Origin: Streptomyces marianii
GTDB taxonomy: Bacteria > Actinomycetota > Actinomycetes > Streptomycetales > Streptomycetaceae
NCBI RefSeq assembly: GCF_005795905.1
Contig: NZ_VAWE01000001.1
Location: 6,251,001 to 6,315,000, forward strand
Direction of reading: 5' to 3'
DNA length: 64,000 nt
Below the pieces are notes generated by a model. That model was not told the origin of the DNA and did not search any database. It saw only the letters and a program-made list of their open reading frames with translations. This document shows, one piece after another, positions 41,962 to 50,179 of this stretch; the first letter of the stretch is position 1; each line of letters starts with the position of its first letter. A program made the position numbers and the translations under genes.

Positions 41962-43629
41962 TCAGATTGCCCACCAGACGGTCGAGTCGGCGGGCAGCCG
42001 GACCGTCCCGCCGCTGAACTCGGGGGTCGCGGAGGCCAGCAGCGGACTCCCCGGGGCGGGGAGCCCCACGTCCGTGCCGCGGGTGTTCGTCGTGCAGACG
42101 AACCCGTCACGGGCGAAGGCCAGCACCCCCTCGGGTGCGTCGAGCCAGGTCACCGCTTCACCCGCGCCGAGGCCCGGGTGGTCGCGGCGCACGGCGAGGG
42201 CCGCCCGGTACAGCTCCAGGGTGGAGCCGGGCACCCCGGTCTGCGCCTCCACGCTGAGCTCGGCCCAGTCGGCCGGCTGCGGGAGCCAGCTGCCGCCGCT
42301 GCCGAAGCCGTACGAGGAGCCCTCGCGGGTCCAGGGGATCGGCACCCGGCAGCCGTCGCGGAAGCCGTCCTGGCCCTCCGCCCGGAAGAACGACGGGTCC
42401 TGGCGCACCTCGTCCGGCAGGTCGAGGACCTCGGGCAGGCCCAGTTCCTCGCCCTGGTAGACGTACACGGAACCCGGCAGGGCCAGCATCAGCAGCGTGG
42501 CGGCGCGGGCCCGGCGCAGGCCCACCGGGCCCCCGCCGTAGCGCGTGGTGTGCCGGGGGACGTCGTGGTTGGACAGCACCCAGGTGGTGGGTGCGCCGAC
42601 GGACGCGGTCGCCGCCAGCGAGGCCTCGACGACCTCCCGCATCCGCTCCGGGTCCCAGGGGCAGCGCAGGAACTGGAAGTTGAACGCCTGGTGCAGCTCG
42701 TCGGGGCGTACGTAGAGAGCGAGCCGCTCCGGGCTCGGCGCCCAGGCCTCGGCCACGCCGATGCGCTCGCCGCCGTAGCCGTCCAGCAGCCGCCGCCAGG
42801 AGCGGTGGATCTCGTGGACGCCGTCCTGGTCGAAGAACGGCAGCACCTGTGCGCCGATCATCTTGGCCTGTTCCCGGGCCCCGATGTCGGGCAGCCCGGC
42901 CGCCTTGACCATCCCGTGGGCGACGTCGATCCGGAAGCCGTCGACGCCCAGGTCCAGCCAGAAGCGCAGCACCGCGTCGAACTCCTCGCGCACCTCGGGG
43001 TGCTCCCAGTTCAGATCGGGCTGCTCGGGGGCGAAGAGGTGCAGGTACCACTCTCCCCCGGCCTCCGGCCGGGAGCTGCCCCCGGTGCCGTCGGGGTGCG
43101 CCGTCCGGGTCCAGGCCGGGCCGCCGAAGACCGACTCCCAGTCGTTGGGCGGCAGTTCGCCGTGCGCGCCCCTGCCGGGCCGGAAGTGGTAGTACGCGCG
43201 CTCCGGGCCGCCCGACAGCGCGGAGCGGAACCACAGGTGCTGGTCCGAGGTGTGGTTCGGGACGATGTCGACGATCACCCGCAGCCCGAGCCGGTGGGCC
43301 TCCCGGACCAGGTCGTCCGCGTCGTCGAGGGCGCCGAAGAGCGGATCGACGGCGCGGTAGTCGGCGACGTCGTAGCCGCCGTCCGCCTGGGGCGAGGCGT
43401 AGAAGGGGGTCAGCCAGACCGCGTCCACACCGAGTCCCGCGAGGTGGGGGAGCCGGTCGCGGATGCCGCGCAGGTCGCCGACGCCGTCGCCGTCGCTGTC
43501 GGCGAAGGAGCGGACGTACACCTGGTAGATCACGGCGTCCCGCCACCAGTCACCGGTCCGGCCGGGACGCCTGGGCGGGGCGACCGTGCTGACCTGCGGC
43601 GTGGTGGTCGTGCCGAGCTCCTGCGTCAT
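41962..43629 (-). CDS. aglA: Alpha-glucosidase (GH13), copy 1
   Basis: A 555-residue cytoplasmic enzyme that removes glucose from imported maltodextrins. It has WRDAVIYQVYVRSFADSDGD, VPNHTSDQH, the nucleophile in DGFRIDVAHGM, the acid/base Glu in GVAEAWAPS and the third acid in SNHDVPRH. The start at 43629 has AAGGAG upstream; the frame continues into a 9-bp repeat. It has no signal peptide. It is a close paralogue of the gene at 47242, and a 293-bp part of the two genes is nearly identical. It is divergent from malE and leads directly into malR. Confidence 0.93.
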   Translation of the reverse strand: MTQELGTTTTPQVSTVAPPRRPGRTGDWWRDAVIYQVYVRSFADSDGDGVGDLRGIRDRLPHLAGLGVDAVWLTPFYASPQADGGYDVADYRAVDPLFGALDDADDLVREAHRLGLRVIVDIVPNHTSDQHLWFRSALSGGPERAYYHFRPGRGAHGELPPNDWESVFGGPAWTRTAHPDGTGGSSRPEAGGEWYLHLFAPEQPDLNWEHPEVREEFDAVLRFWLDLGVDGFRIDVAHGMVKAAGLPDIGAREQAKMIGAQVLPFFDQDGVHEIHRSWRRLLDGYGGERIGVAEAWAPSPERLALYVRPDELHQAFNFQFLRCPWDPERMREVVEASLAATASVGAPTTWVLSNHDVPRHTTRYGGGPVGLRRARAATLLMLALPGSVYVYQGEELGLPEVLDLPDEVRQDPSFFRAEGQDGFRDGCRVPIPWTREGSSYGFGSGGSWLPQPADWAELSVEAQTGVPGSTLELYRAALAVRRDHPGLGAGEAVTWLDAPEGVLAFARDGFVCTTNTRGTDVGLPAPGSPLLASATPEFSGGTVRLPADSTVWWAI

Positions 43630-43722
43630 GGGCGCTCCTTCGGATGCCTGTCTCTCGGTGTTCCGGGCGTTCCGGGTGTTGCAGATGTTCCGTGTGTGCC
43701 GGATGTTCTGGAATATCTCGAC

Positions 43723-43774
43723 CTTCCGGATCTTCCGGATCTTCCGGATCTTCCGGATCTTCCGGACCTTCCGG
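43723..43774. repeat. 9-bp tandem repeat upstream of aglA
   Basis: Four copies of CTTCCGGAT are followed by CTTCCGGAC and a partial unit. They lie about 95 bp before the aglA start, in its 5' leader or promoter. The repeat is a multiple of three and keeps an Arg/Lys/Ile frame open upstream of aglA; no ribosome site supports that extension. Copy number may vary between strains. Confidence 0.9.
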
Positions 43775-43805
43775 CTCAACGCCGACCTGTCTCGAAGGTA
43801 ACAGC

Positions 43806-43834
43806 GTTGCAATCTCTTGCGGAAGCGGTTGCGC
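43806..43834. promoter_or_regulatory. Candidate MalR operator, aglA side
   Basis: The stretch GCGTTGCAATCTCTTGCGG and the following AAGCGGTTGCGC contain three TTGC words with roughly one-turn spacing. TCTTGCGGAA is shared with the malE-side element. LacI-type operators in Streptomyces starch genes contain CTTGCRG words. Symmetry is poor, so this is tentative. Confidence 0.45.
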
Positions 43835-43926
43835 AGGCGCATGGAGGCGCAGGGGCGGGTTCAGGCGCTGTTGGCAAGGCGCACAACGGCAACCGTGTGG
43901 ACACGTGGATGTAACGATCGCAGCTG

Positions 43927-43947
43927 CTTGCGGAAATCTCTCGCAAG
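43927..43947. promoter_or_regulatory. Candidate MalR operator before malE
   Basis: CTTGCG and CGCAAG are perfect 6-bp inverted arms around GAAATCTCT, about 85 bp before the malE start. The position fits a LacI-type operator overlapping the malE promoter. Confidence 0.65.
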
Positions 43948-44029
43948 GTCTTTCGGTCTTCTTTCAACCTTGTTACGTTCCTGACCGAATCGGCGCCGTG
44001 ATGGAGCGGCCCAGGTTGAAGGAGTTCAC

Positions 44030-45301
44030 ATGCGACGTGGCATAGCGGCCACCGCTCTGGTCGCGAGCCTGGCGCTCACGGCGACCGCGTGCGGCGGGGA
44101 CGACGCCGAGAGCGGCAAGAGCGCCTCGGGCAAGCTGTCGGGCACGGTCACCTGGTGGGACACGTCGACCGTCGGCAGCGAGGACAAGGTCTTCAAGAAG
44201 CTCGCCGAGGGCTTCACCAAGCTGCACCCCGACGTCAAGATCAACTATGTGAACGTGCCCTTCGGTGAGGCGCAGAACAAGTTCAAGAACGCCGCCCAGT
44301 CCGGCTCCGGCGCCCCCGACGTGATCCGCTCCGAGGTGGCCTGGACCCCCGAGTTCGCCGATCTCGGCTACCTCGCCCCGCTGGACGACACCTCCGCCCT
44401 CAAGGAGGACAAGGACTTCCTTCCGCAGGCCGCCGCCTCCACGAAGTACAACGACAAGACCTACGCCGTGCCGCAGGTCATCGACTCCATGGGCATCTTC
44501 TACAACAAGAAGATCTTCCAGGAGGCCGGCGTCCAGCCGCCGTCCTCGATCGCCGAGCTGAAGACCGTCTCCAAGAAGATCAAGGACAAGACCGGCAAGA
44601 CCGGCCTCTACCTGCGCGGCGACGACGCGTACTGGTTCCTGTCCTTCCTCTACGGCGAGGGCGGCAACCTCGTCGACGCCGAGAAGAAGCAGATCACCGT
44701 CGACAACCCGGCCGGCGTCAAGGCCATGAAGGTCGTCAAGGACCTCGTCGACTCCGGCGCCGCGAAGACCGACGCCACCGACGGCTGGAACAACATGCAG
44801 ACCGCCTTCAAGGAAGGCAAGGTCGCCATGATGATCAACGGCCCGTGGGCGGTCACCGACACGTACGGCGGCAAGGAGTTCAAGGACAAGGCCAACCTCG
44901 GCATCGTCCCGGTCCCGGCGGGCTCCGACGGCCAGGGCGCTCCGCAGGGCGGCCACAACCTCGCCGTCTACGCCGGTTCCAAGAACCTCGAGGCCTCCTA
45001 CGCCTTCGTCGAGTACATGACCTCGGTCGAGTCCCAGACCACGGTCGCCAAGGAGCTCAGCCTCCTGCCGACCCGCACCTCGGTCTACGACAAGCCCACC
45101 GTCTCCGGCAACGAGATGGTCGCCTTCTTCAAGCCGGTCGTCGACAAGGCCGTCGAGCGCCCCTGGATCCCCGAGGGCGGCAGCCTCTTCGCCCCGCTGG
45201 TGACCGAGTACACCAAGGTCCTCACCGGCCAGACCACCCCGGAGAAGGGAGCCGAGGCGACGGGCGACGCCTACCGCAAGCTCCTGAAGGACTGGAAGTA
45301 A
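44030..45301 (+). CDS. malE: Maltose/maltodextrin-binding lipoprotein
   Basis: A 423-residue solute-binding protein of an ABC importer, anchored outside the membrane. The signal ends in a lipobox (LALTATACGG, Cys near residue 21). The mature protein has the family blocks GTVTWWDTS, KKLAEGFTKLHPDVKINYV and APDVIRSEVAWTPEFAD, and is Lys-rich. AAGGAG precedes the ATG at 44030. It is the first gene of malEFG-aglA2-malR2 and the most highly expressed by expectation, with a 20-bp gap to malF. Confidence 0.93.
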   Translation: MRRGIAATALVASLALTATACGGDDAESGKSASGKLSGTVTWWDTSTVGSEDKVFKKLAEGFTKLHPDVKINYVNVPFGEAQNKFKNAAQSGSGAPDVIRSEVAWTPEFADLGYLAPLDDTSALKEDKDFLPQAAASTKYNDKTYAVPQVIDSMGIFYNKKIFQEAGVQPPSSIAELKTVSKKIKDKTGKTGLYLRGDDAYWFLSFLYGEGGNLVDAEKKQITVDNPAGVKAMKVVKDLVDSGAAKTDATDGWNNMQTAFKEGKVAMMINGPWAVTDTYGGKEFKDKANLGIVPVPAGSDGQGAPQGGHNLAVYAGSKNLEASYAFVEYMTSVESQTTVAKELSLLPTRTSVYDKPTVSGNEMVAFFKPVVDKAVERPWIPEGGSLFAPLVTEYTKVLTGQTTPEKGAEATGDAYRKLLKDWK

Positions 45302-45321
45302 GAGAAGAGGAAGACCGACCG

Positions 45322-46335
45322 ATGGCTGTCCACACCAGCGGCCAGTCGGTGGCGAAGGCCGCGGAGCCCGGGAGGGCCCGCGGCCGCCGCCGCGACACCG
45401 CAGGCGCGCCCGGCAAGCTCCGCCGCGCCCTCTCCACGCACTGGTACGCCTGGACCATGGTCGCCCCCGTGGTGATCGTGATCGGGGTGATCATCGGCTA
45501 TCCGCTCGTCCGCGGCGTCTATCTGTCGCTGACGAACGCCGACGAGCGGAACGTCGAGCGGTCGATCGGGGTGAACCACCTCCCCGCTACGTACGAATTC
45601 GTGGGACTCGACAACTACGCCGACGCGCTCACCGGCAGCCAGTTCCTGGACACCCTCGGATGGACGCTGGTGTGGACGGTCTCCTGCGTGGCCGTCACCT
45701 TCGGACTGGGCCTCACTCTCGCCAACATCCTCAACCGCAGGATCGCCGGCCGGTCGTTCTACCGGATGATGCTGATCCTCCCGTGGGCCGTGCCCGGCTT
45801 CGTCTCCGTCTTCGCCTGGCGATTCCTCTACAACGAGGACAACGGCCTGCTCAACAAGCTCCTCGCGGGCGGCGGCATCGATGCCGTGCCGTGGCTGAAC
45901 GACCCGACCTGGGCCAAGTTCTCGGTGATCGCCGTGAACGTCTGGCTCGGCGTCCCGTTCATGATGGTCGCCCTGCTCGGCGGACTGCAGTCCATCCCCG
46001 GCGAGCTGTACGAGGCCGCCGAGATGGACGGCGCCAACGCCTGGCAGCGGTTCCGCAACATCACCATGCCCGGGCTGCGGTCGGTGTCCACCACCGTCGT
46101 CCTGCTGAGCACCATCTGGACCTTCAACATGTTCCCGGTGATCTTCCTGCTCACCCGGGGCGGTCCCGGAGAGGCCACGCAGATCCTGGTCACCCAGGCG
46201 TACAAGTTCTCGTTCGAGATCAGCCCCCGCGACTTCGCCCAGTCCTCCACCTGGGGCGTGCTGATCCTCGTCCTCCTGATGGTCTTCGCCGCTGTCTACC
46301 AGCGCGTCCTCCGCAAGCAGGGAGAAACCTGGTGA
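45322..46335 (+). CDS. malF: Maltose ABC permease
   Basis: A 337-residue membrane subunit with six predicted TM helices. The ATPase-contact loop is EAAEMDGANAWQRFRNITMPGL, the EAA motif near residues 231-252. Its cytoplasmic N-terminus (about 40 residues) is basic and Gly/Ala-rich. It starts at ATG 45322, 20 bp after malE, and its stop overlaps the malG start (GTGA). It pairs with MalG. No ATPase gene lies in this cluster; in Streptomyces the shared ATPase MsiK, encoded elsewhere, energises such importers, so that is the expected partner. Confidence 0.93.
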   Translation: MAVHTSGQSVAKAAEPGRARGRRRDTAGAPGKLRRALSTHWYAWTMVAPVVIVIGVIIGYPLVRGVYLSLTNADERNVERSIGVNHLPATYEFVGLDNYADALTGSQFLDTLGWTLVWTVSCVAVTFGLGLTLANILNRRIAGRSFYRMMLILPWAVPGFVSVFAWRFLYNEDNGLLNKLLAGGGIDAVPWLNDPTWAKFSVIAVNVWLGVPFMMVALLGGLQSIPGELYEAAEMDGANAWQRFRNITMPGLRSVSTTVVLLSTIWTFNMFPVIFLLTRGGPGEATQILVTQAYKFSFEISPRDFAQSSTWGVLILVLLMVFAAVYQRVLRKQGETW

Positions 46336-47192
46336 CCACGACCAACGTCCCGGCGAACGCCCCGGTGCGCGGCCGCCGCACGCCGCTGGCCTCGACCGCG
46401 CTGCACCTCACGCTGCTCGTCACCTCCGTGATCGCCGTCTTCCCGGTGCTGTGGGTACTGCTGACCTCGCTGAAGCCGGCGAGCCACGCGACCACCACGG
46501 ACTTCGTCAAGGAGACGACGCTCGAGAACTACACGAAGCTGCTGGCGGACACCGAGTTCCTGACCTGGTTCGGCAACTCGCTCCTCGTCGCCGGCCTCAC
46601 CACGGTCCTCGGTGTCTTCGTGGCCGCCACCACCGGCTACGCCGTCAGCCGCTTCCGCTTCCCCGGCAAGCGGGGCCTGATGTGGACGCTGCTGATCACC
46701 CAGATGTTCCCGGTCGCGGTCCTGATCGTGCCGATCTACAACATCATGTCGGGACTGGGCCTGCTCAACGAGCCGGCGGGTCTCGTCATCACCTACCTCA
46801 CCATCGCGGTGCCCTTCTGCGCCTGGATGATGAAGGGCTTCTTCGACACCATCCCGCGCGAGATCGACGAGTCGGGCCAGGTCGACGGGCTCACCCCGTT
46901 CGGCACCTTCTGGCGGCTGATCATGCCGCTGGCCCGCCCCGGCATCGCGGTGACGGCCTTCTACTCGTTCATCACCGCCTGGGGCGAGGTGGCCTACGCC
47001 TCCGCGTTCATGGTCGGCGACGAGAACCTGACCCTCGCCGGGGGCCTGCAGAAGTTCGTCAACCAGTACGGCGCCCAGTGGGGTCCGATGACCGCGGCCT
47101 CCGTGCTCATCGCCATCCCGGCCGCGATCGTCTTCCTCTTCGCACAGCGCCATCTGGTCGCGGGCGTTTCGGCGGGCGCCGTCAAGGGCTGA
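46332..47192 (+). CDS. malG: Maltose ABC permease
   Basis: A 286-residue, six-TM partner of MalF. The EAA loop is IPREIDESGQVDGLTPFGTF, with downstream RLIMPLARPGIAV. The start is GTG at 46332 overlapping the malF stop, so the two are translationally coupled. The C-terminal AQRHLVAGVSAGAVKG is the usual ending of MalG-type subunits. It is followed after 49 bp by the second alpha-glucosidase gene. Confidence 0.93.
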   Translation: MTTTNVPANAPVRGRRTPLASTALHLTLLVTSVIAVFPVLWVLLTSLKPASHATTTDFVKETTLENYTKLLADTEFLTWFGNSLLVAGLTTVLGVFVAATTGYAVSRFRFPGKRGLMWTLLITQMFPVAVLIVPIYNIMSGLGLLNEPAGLVITYLTIAVPFCAWMMKGFFDTIPREIDESGQVDGLTPFGTFWRLIMPLARPGIAVTAFYSFITAWGEVAYASAFMVGDENLTLAGGLQKFVNQYGAQWGPMTAASVLIAIPAAIVFLFAQRHLVAGVSAGAVKG

Positions 47193-47241
47193 CCCGCACG
47201 TGCCGTACGTTCCCCCCAACCACCACCATCCCAGGGACGAA

Positions 47242-48918
47242 ATGACCCAGCACCTCGCTGCCCCCGCCACCGCGACGACGTCCGGCCACCGTGCCGAGCC
47301 AGCGCCATGGTGGCGGGACGCGGTGATCTACCAGGTCTATCCGCGCAGCTTCGCCGACGGCAACGGCGACGGCATGGGCGATCTCGCCGGGATACGCAGC
47401 AGGCTCCCGTACCTCAAGGAGCTCGGCGTCGACGCGGTCTGGCTCAGCCCGTTCTACGCCTCCCCACAGGCCGACGCGGGCTACGACGTCGCCGACTACC
47501 GTGCCATCGACCCGATGTTCGGCACGCTCCACGACGCCGACGCGCTGATCCGCAGCGCCCACGCACTGGGCCTGCGGATCATCGTCGACCTCGTGCCCAA
47601 CCACTGCTCCGACCAGCACGACTGGTTCCGGCAGGCGCTGCGCGAGGGCCCCCGGTCCCGGCTGCGCGAGCGCTTCCACTTCCGGCCCGGCAAGGGCGAG
47701 GACGGTGAACTGCCGCCCAACGACTGGGAGTCGATCTTCGGCGGGCCGGCCTGGACGCGGACGGTGAACCCGGACGGCTCGCCGGGCGAGTGGTACCTGC
47801 ACCTCTTCGCCCCCGAGCAGCCGGACTTCAACTGGGAGCACCCGGCCGTACAGGACGAGTTCCGCTCCATCCTCCGCTTCTGGCTGGACCTGGGTGCCGA
47901 CGGCTTCCGCGTCGACGTCGCCCACGGCCTGGTCAAGGCACCCGGCCTGCCCGACATCGGCTCCGGAGAGCAACTGAGACTGCTCGGAAACGATGTCATG
48001 CCGTTCTTCGACCAGGACGGCGTCCACGAGATCTACCGCTCCTGGCGGCGGATCCTCGACGAGTACGAGGGCGAGCGCGTCCTCGTCGCCGAGGCGTGGA
48101 CCCCGACCGTGGAGCGCACCGCGCTGTACGTCCGCCCCGACGAGATGCACCAGGCATTCAACTTCCAGTACCTCACCACCAACTGGGACGCGAAGGAGCT
48201 GCGCGAGGTCATCGACGGCTCGCTCGCCGCGATGCGGCCGGTCGGCGCGCCCACCACCTGGGTGCTGTCCAACCACGACGTCACCCGGCACGCCACCCGC
48301 TTCGGCAACCCGCCGGGCCTCGGCACCCAACTGCGCGAGCAGGGCGACCGCGAGCTCGGCCTGCGCCGGGCCCGCGCCGCCACGCTGCTGATGCTGGCCC
48401 TGCCGGGGTCGGCGTACGTCTACCAGGGTGAGGAGCTGGGCCTGCCGGACGTCACGGACCTGCCGGACGAGGTGCGCCAGGACCCGTCGTTCTTGCGGGC
48501 GGAGGGCCAGGACGGCTTCCGCGACGGCTGCCGGGTGCCGATCCCCTGGACCCGCGAGGGCTCCTCGTACGGCTTCGGCAGCGGCGGCAGCTGGCTCCCG
48601 CAGCCGGCCGACTGGGCCGAGCTCAGCGTGGAGGCGCAGACCGGGGTGCCCGGCTCCACCCTGGAGCTGTACCGGGCGGCCCTCGCCGTGCGCCGCGACC
48701 ACCCGGGCCTCGGCGCGGGTGAAGCGGTGACCTGGCTCGACGCACCCGACGGCGTCCTCGCCCTGTCCCGCGACGGGTTCGTCTGCACCACCAACACCAC
48801 GGGCGCGCCGGTCCGCCTCCCGGCACCCGGCGCTCTCCTGCTGGCCAGTGCGCCGGTCGCGGTGAACGACGGCTTCGCCGTCCTGTCCGCGGACGCCACG
48901 GCGTGGTGGACGGTGTGA
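47242..48918 (+). CDS. aglA: Alpha-glucosidase (GH13), copy 2
   Basis: A 558-residue cytoplasmic GH13 enzyme parallel to the copy at 41962-43629. Catalytic blocks are DGFRVDVAHGL (nucleophile), VAEAWTPT (acid/base) and SNHDVTRH. The start at 47242 has AGGGAC upstream; an open lead from 47200 is not used. It differs from copy 1 by a segment RFGNPPGLGTQLREQGDREL before the (beta/alpha) end of the barrel. Residues about 406-503 are nearly identical to copy 1 at the DNA level. Its stop overlaps the start of the second LacI gene. Having both enzymes suggests redundancy or different chain-length preference. Confidence 0.93.
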   Translation: MTQHLAAPATATTSGHRAEPAPWWRDAVIYQVYPRSFADGNGDGMGDLAGIRSRLPYLKELGVDAVWLSPFYASPQADAGYDVADYRAIDPMFGTLHDADALIRSAHALGLRIIVDLVPNHCSDQHDWFRQALREGPRSRLRERFHFRPGKGEDGELPPNDWESIFGGPAWTRTVNPDGSPGEWYLHLFAPEQPDFNWEHPAVQDEFRSILRFWLDLGADGFRVDVAHGLVKAPGLPDIGSGEQLRLLGNDVMPFFDQDGVHEIYRSWRRILDEYEGERVLVAEAWTPTVERTALYVRPDEMHQAFNFQYLTTNWDAKELREVIDGSLAAMRPVGAPTTWVLSNHDVTRHATRFGNPPGLGTQLREQGDRELGLRRARAATLLMLALPGSAYVYQGEELGLPDVTDLPDEVRQDPSFLRAEGQDGFRDGCRVPIPWTREGSSYGFGSGGSWLPQPADWAELSVEAQTGVPGSTLELYRAALAVRRDHPGLGAGEAVTWLDAPDGVLALSRDGFVCTTNTTGAPVRLPAPGALLLASAPVAVNDGFAVLSADATAWWTV

Positions 48919-49946
48919 CGATCCCCAGGCCGAGGGGCACCGCGGGGGCGGGAGCTCCCCGGCTCACCGACATCGCCGCGCAGGCCGACGTCAGCGAGGC
49001 CACGGTCAGCCGTGTCCTCAACGGCAAGCCCGGTGTGTCGGCGGCGACCCGCACCCGGGTGCTCGCGGCGCTCGACATCCTCGGCTACGAGCGCCCGGTC
49101 CGGCTGCGGCGGCGCAGCGCGGGACTGGTCGGCCTGGTGGTGCCCGAGCTCACCAACCCGATCTTCCCGGCGTTCGCCCAGGTCATCGAGCAGGTGCTGG
49201 CCGGGCACGGCTACACACCGGTGCTGTGCTGCCAGCAGCCCGGCGGGGCCAGCGAGGACGAGCTCGTGGAGCAGCTGGAGGAGAGCGGTGTCGACGGCAT
49301 CGTCTTCCTCTCGGGGCTCCACGCGGACACGGCGGCGGACCAGGGGCGCTACGCCGAACTGGCCGCGCGCCGGATCCCGTTCGTGCTCGTCAACGGCTGG
49401 AACGAGCAGGTCTCGGCGCCGTTCGTCTCGCCCGACGACCACATGGCCGCGGGCATGGCCGTGCGCCATCTCGCCGAGCTCGGCCACGAGCGCGTCGGGC
49501 TCGCGGTCGGGCCGGTGCGCTACGTGCCGTCGCGGAGGAAGACGGAGGGCTTCCTGGCGGCGGCCGGACCGGATGCCGAACGGTACGTCCGGCACACCCT
49601 GTTCAGCGTCGAGGGCGGGCACGCCGCCGCCGCCGAACTCCTCGACGCGGGCTGCACCGGAATCGTCTGCGGCAGCGACATGATGGCGCTCGGGGTGATC
49701 CGGGCGGCGCGCGAGCGCGGCCTGGACGTGCCGGGCGACGTGTCGGTGGTCGGGTACGACGACTCGCCGCTCATCCCCTTCACCGACCCGCCGCTGACGA
49801 CCGTGCGGCAGCCGGTCCAGGCCATGGCGTCGGCGGCGGTCGGCGCGCTGCTGGAGGAGATCCGCGGGAACCCCGTGCCCAGCACCGAGTACGTCTTCCA
49901 GCCGGAGCTGGTGGTACGCGGCTCGACGGCGAGGGCGCGGAGCTGA
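48915..49946 (+). CDS. LacI-family regulator, MalR paralogue
   Basis: A 343-residue repressor with HTH LTDIAAQADVSEATVSRVLNGKPG and a core beginning RRSAGLVGLVVPELTNPIF, similar throughout to MalR at 40905-41936 and of equal length. The start is GTG at 48915, overlapping the aglA2 stop (GTGA); GTGs at 48903 and 48906 are alternatives. Being last in the malEFG-aglA2 operon, it can create negative feedback. It might recognise the same operators as MalR, or respond to a different oligosaccharide. The two proteins' DNA is diverged at many third positions, unlike the alpha-glucosidase genes. Confidence 0.9.
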   Translation: MTIPRPRGTAGAGAPRLTDIAAQADVSEATVSRVLNGKPGVSAATRTRVLAALDILGYERPVRLRRRSAGLVGLVVPELTNPIFPAFAQVIEQVLAGHGYTPVLCCQQPGGASEDELVEQLEESGVDGIVFLSGLHADTAADQGRYAELAARRIPFVLVNGWNEQVSAPFVSPDDHMAAGMAVRHLAELGHERVGLAVGPVRYVPSRRKTEGFLAAAGPDAERYVRHTLFSVEGGHAAAAELLDAGCTGIVCGSDMMALGVIRAARERGLDVPGDVSVVGYDDSPLIPFTDPPLTTVRQPVQAMASAAVGALLEEIRGNPVPSTEYVFQPELVVRGSTARARS

Positions 49947-49968
49947 CTGGTCGTCAGGGAAGGCCGTC

Positions 49969-50013
49969 ACGCCATCTGCCCGCAGGGTGAAAAACCTTGC
50001 AGGCAGATGGCGT
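49969..50013. promoter_or_regulatory. Extended palindrome between malR2 and amylase: terminator and/or operator
   Basis: ACGCCATCTGCC (49969-49980) pairs perfectly with 50002-50013. Inside lie GCAGGGT and ACCTTGC, which pair at six of seven positions around GAAAA. The hairpin is 22 bp past the malR2 stop. It includes CTTGCAG, a word typical of Streptomyces amylase operators, 28 bp before the amylase -35 box, so it may be both terminator and operator. Confidence 0.65.
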
Positions 50014-50040
50014 CCGTGTTTCCCGGATGTGTCCGAACGG

Positions 50041-50069
50041 TTGACCGGGCAATCGTTCGGGCCTACCGT
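50041..50069 (+). promoter_or_regulatory. Probable amylase promoter
   Basis: TTGACC (50041-50046), a 17-bp spacer, then TACCGT (50064-50069). Both fit vegetative Streptomyces boxes moderately. Transcription would start near 50076, about 100 bp before the amylase ATG. Confidence 0.5.
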
Positions 50070-50095
50070 CACCTGCGCGGAGGGTCCTTTCAGTT

Positions 50096-50104
50096 TTGCA
50101 GCAA
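50096..50104. promoter_or_regulatory. TTGCAGCAA half-palindrome downstream of the amylase promoter
   Basis: A perfect 9-bp palindrome TTGC-A-GCAA, about 20 bp past the expected transcription start. The words resemble MalR sites near malE and could act as a downstream operator. Confidence 0.45.
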
Positions 50105-50179
50105 GAACCTTCAACACCCCCACCCCAGGCCCCCGTTCACCACCTCCCACCTCCCTTCCTGAGCCGCAGGAGGAAGCAC

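Noticed and set aside
43629..43842. Basic N-terminal extension of aglA encoded by the 9-bp repeat
   Set aside because: The Arg/Lys/Ile repeat lead has no ribosome site, whereas AAGGAG precedes the ATG at 43629 and homology begins there.
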